This document shows, piece after piece, positions 6,615-8,364 of a stretch of DNA of 8,364 nucleotides (position 1 is its first letter; every line of letters begins with the position of its first letter). Origin of the DNA: an uncultured cyanobacterium (GTDB taxonomy: Bacteria > Cyanobacteriota > Cyanobacteriia > PCC-6307 > Cyanobiaceae). Both the position numbers and the translations under genes were made by a program. The stretch spans positions 1 through 8,364 of the forward strand of contig CAIOXF010000270.1 in assembly GCA_903862155.1 (NCBI GenBank), given 5' to 3'. Under the pieces are notes generated by a model, which made no database searches, was not told where the DNA came from, and was given only the letters and a program-made list of their open reading frames with translations.

Positions 6615-6617
6615 GGC

Positions 6618-7145
6618 TCAAGGCACCAACCGCGCCGACGCACTCCCCTTCTCCGCCTTCCAGATCCGCCAACGCAGCTCCAGGGGGGCGGGAGCATCCA
6701 CCACGATCGGGATACTGGCGTTGTAGGGCACCACGTAGGGCTTGCCGGCCATCGGCACGAACTTGGAGGTGCGCTGCTGGCCTGGACAGGCCATCCGGGT
6801 GGAGATCAGGGGGCTCACATGGGTGACTCTGTAGAGCGCTCCCTTGCCGTCCGGCAGCCGTTCGGGACGGATGCGGGCGCTGAAACTGTGCTGGTTGCAG
6901 TCCACCAGAGCGGTCTGGCCCACCATCAGTTGCACGCGCCAGTCGTTGGGGTTGGGGGAGATGGTGGAATCGCTGGTGGGGGGCAACACCCCGGGCAACT
7001 GGATCACCCAGCGGCGATCACCGGCTGCCGGCTTGGGGTAGCCGCTGAGGTCGAGGCGGGGGATGGCGCTGGCTCCAACCACCGGCAGCAACAGCAGGGC
7101 TCCCGCCAGCAAACCCGTTCGCAACACCACAGCAACACCCATCAT
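6618..7145 (-). CDS. eco: Ecotin-family periplasmic serine protease inhibitor, predicted P1 arginine
   Basis: A 175-residue protein resembling E. coli ecotin (MEROPS family I11), which inhibits trypsin-fold serine proteases as a dimer. A signal peptide is clear: Arg9, hydrophobic core 11-24, then an A-S-A site after residue 27, leaving about 148 residues (mature E. coli ecotin is 142). Ecotin landmarks in order: YPKPAAGDRRWVIQL (36-50), VQLMVGQTALVDCNQH (71-86), reactive loop ISTRMACP (114-121), RTSKFVP, VVPYNASIPIVV (138-149), and ELRWRIWKAE (156-165). Cys83 and Cys120 match the ecotin disulfide pair Cys50-Cys87. Where E. coli has STMMACP with Met84 at P1, this protein has Arg117. A proline- and serine-rich insertion lies at 51-67. 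The start is an ATG-ATG pair (7145, 7142) without a visible Shine-Dalgarno. It is convergent with queE and divergent from queC, likely a later insertion. The target protease is unknown. Confidence 0.9.
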   Translation of the reverse strand: MMGVAVVLRTGLLAGALLLLPVVGASAIPRLDLSGYPKPAAGDRRWVIQLPGVLPPTSDSTISPNPNDWRVQLMVGQTALVDCNQHSFSARIRPERLPDGKGALYRVTHVSPLISTRMACPGQQRTSKFVPMAGKPYVVPYNASIPIVVDAPAPLELRWRIWKAEKGSASARLVP

Positions 7146-7203
7146 CTGGCGGCATCTTGGCGGTGAACCGCAGGGGCGTCAGCCATCTGCCAACCTCCCC
7201 TCC
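7146..7203. promoter_or_regulatory. 58-base divergent spacer between ecotin and queC
   Basis: The two genes are transcribed away from each other, so this spacer and the first codons must hold the ecotin promoter. They must also hold the queC promoter unless queC is read through from queE. No confident -35/-10 pair is seen on either strand. A short inverted pair, CGGT/ACCG around TGAA, lies near 7160. No Shine-Dalgarno precedes queC. This is a positional inference only. Confidence 0.25.
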
Positions 7204-7914
7204 ATGAGCAGCGCGTCACTTCCGGCAGCCCTGGCATCGGGCCAGCAACCCCTGGCCGTGGCGCTGTTGTCGGGCGGGCTGGATTCCGCCACTGCCGCCG
7301 CCCTCGCCATCGAAACCGGTTACCGGGTGATCGGCCTCTCCTTTGATTACGGCCAGCGCCATCGCCGCGAACTCGCGGCCGCCGCGGCCGTGGCCGAGGC
7401 GCTGCAACTGGCCGAACACCACACCATCAGCGTGAACCTCGCAGCCTGGGGCGGCTCAGCCCTCACCGATGCCGCCATTGCCGTGCCCACCGGCGGAGTA
7501 GAAGCTGGCGTGATCCCCAGCACCTACGTGCCGGGCCGCAACACCGTGTTCATCGCCCTTGGGCTGAGCCTGGCGGAAGCCCGGGGTGCCCAGAAGCTGG
7601 TGCTGGGGGTGAATGCCGTGGACTACTCCGGCTACCCCGATTGCCGGCCCGACTACCTGGCCGCCTTCCAGACCCTGGCCGACCTGGCCACCAAGGCCGG
7701 CCGCGAAGGCCATGGGCCCCAGCTCTGGGCGCCGCTGGTGGCGTGGAGCAAAACCGAGATCGTGCGCCAGGCCCTGCGCCTGAACGTGCCGATCGCCACC
7801 ACCTGGAGCTGCTACTCGGGCGGCGAGCAGCCCTGCGGCGTGTGCGACAGCTGCCGCATCCGCGACGCCGCCCTGATCGAGGCAGGTCGGGCGGATCTGG
7901 CCAGCGCGGGATGA
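7204..7914 (+). CDS. queC: 7-cyano-7-deazaguanine (preQ0) synthase
   Basis: A 236-residue ATP-dependent enzyme converting 7-carboxy-7-deazaguanine and ammonia to preQ0, directly after QueE in queuosine synthesis. The PP-loop pyrophosphatase motif SGGLDS is at 23-28, followed by the QueC signature FDYGQRHRREL, the substrate-loop segment YVPGRNTVF, and GVNAVDYSGYPDCRPDY. The C-terminal zinc site has four cysteines (Cys203, Cys211, Cys214, Cys217) in CYSGGEQPCGVCDSC. Length and residues are normal. ATG 7204 is chosen because it places SGGLDS at the usual distance from the N-terminus; the frame is open upstream to 7063, but that part would overlap the ecotin start and has no family similarity. 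The stop overlaps the next gene's start (ATGA at 7911-7914), a sign of coupled translation. Confidence 0.97.
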   Translation: MSSASLPAALASGQQPLAVALLSGGLDSATAAALAIETGYRVIGLSFDYGQRHRRELAAAAAVAEALQLAEHHTISVNLAAWGGSALTDAAIAVPTGGVEAGVIPSTYVPGRNTVFIALGLSLAEARGAQKLVLGVNAVDYSGYPDCRPDYLAAFQTLADLATKAGREGHGPQLWAPLVAWSKTEIVRQALRLNVPIATTWSCYSGGEQPCGVCDSCRIRDAALIEAGRADLASAG

Positions 7915-8364
7915 ACGGCCGCTGGCGGCAGCTGGAGCTCCCCTGGCGCGCACCCTGGCTTGTGGTGCAGGTACTGGTTCGGGAGTTCGGCCGCGAAGGG
8001 CTGGTGTGGCTGGATGGCAGCGGCAGCGCGCTGGCGGGGATCAGCCGCATCGGGGTGGCTCCGAGGGAGCACGTGGTGTGCCGGGGTTTGCCGGGGGAGG
8101 TGGATGCGCAGGATCCCTTTGCTGCGCTCGCGGAGATCGCCGCCTCAAACGGCCACTGGATGGGCTGGTTGGCCTACGAGGCCGGCGCCTGGGTGGAACC
8201 CGCCAGCCACTGGCAACCACCCACCATGGCCACCCTCTGGGCAGCGCAGCACGACCCGGTGCTGGCCATCGACACCAACGCCCAGCAGCTCTGGCTGGAG
8301 GGCCGCGATGCGGCGGCCATGGAGGCGATGGCGGCCGTGATTCGCGCCGTTCCCGATGGGGCCA
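7911..8364 (+). CDS. pabB: Aminodeoxychorismate synthase component I / anthranilate synthase I family, N-terminal part, cut by window end
   Basis: An open frame begins at ATG 7911, overlapping the queC stop by 4 bases, and stays open to the window end (151 codons plus one base). PabB joins chorismate with ammonia to give 4-amino-4-deoxychorismate for p-aminobenzoate and folate synthesis. The visible part is the N-terminal TrpE/PabB domain: VWLDGSGS (32-39) at the usual place of the family's short Leu-Asp/Glu-Ser strand, DPFAAL (68-73), then WMGWLAYEAGAWVEP (83-97) and MATLW with HDPVLAID. GWLAYEAG is typical of PabB rather than TrpE. The chorismate-binding catalytic domain lies beyond the window, so TrpE-type function or a PabBC fusion cannot be excluded. 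The ATGA overlap suggests it shares a transcript with queC, linking folate and queuosine synthesis. Confidence 0.85.
   Translation, partial: MNGRWRQLELPWRAPWLVVQVLVREFGREGLVWLDGSGSALAGISRIGVAPREHVVCRGLPGEVDAQDPFAALAEIAASNGHWMGWLAYEAGAWVEPASHWQPPTMATLWAAQHDPVLAIDTNAQQLWLEGRDAAAMEAMAAVIRAVPDGA

Noticed and set aside
7063..7203. Upstream extension of queC by 47 codons
   Set aside because: It would overlap the ecotin 5' end and has no QueC similarity; ATG 7204 gives the usual distance to SGGLDS.
1..8364. tRNA, rRNA, CRISPR array, HIP1 (GCGATCGC) repeats or transposase
   Set aside because: None was recognised on either strand; no regularly spaced repeats and no transposase-like frame were seen.

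Overview
The window is GC-rich and densely packed. It most resembles the core genome of a picocyanobacterium of the Cyanobium / marine Synechococcus type. The reasons are the compact order gcvT, aspS, group 2 sigma factor, pyrG, queE, queC, pabB, the cyanobacterial style of the sigma factor and Dps proteins, and start codons that mostly lack a good Shine-Dalgarno sequence. The taxonomic call is inference from protein style and remembered synteny; no search was run.

Layout. Positions 1-561 hold the C-terminal half of gcvT (glycine cleavage T protein), cut by the window edge. aspS (616-2442) encodes a full bacterial-type aspartyl-tRNA synthetase. A group 2 sigma-70 factor (2515-3459, GTG start) follows, with a GC-rich hairpin touching its start codon. 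A Dps ferritin-like gene (3536-4021) ends inside a perfect inverted repeat with 27-bp arms. The 240 bases between dps and pyrG hold no gene but are rich in nested and mutually exclusive inverted repeats, as in a structured leader or small RNA. pyrG (CTP synthase, 4262-5941) overlaps queE (5913-6614) by 29 bases. On the opposite strand, 3 bases beyond queE, lies an exported ecotin-family serine protease inhibitor (6618-7145). queC (7204-7914) is divergent from it, and pabB begins on an ATGA overlap with queC and runs off the window end.

How the genes fit together. Most are housekeeping: one-carbon metabolism (GcvT), aspartate charging (AspS), CTP synthesis (PyrG), 7-deazaguanine/queuosine precursor synthesis (QueE, QueC) and folate synthesis (PabB). 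The queuosine and pterin/folate routes both start from GTP. The less ordinary parts are the dps unit with its long hairpin, the structured region before pyrG, and the ecotin gene lying in opposite orientation between queE and queC. The ecotin gene looks like an accessory insertion into a conserved block, with an arginine at the predicted P1 position.

No tRNA, rRNA, CRISPR array or transposase gene was found. No intergenic stretch exceeds 300 bases.
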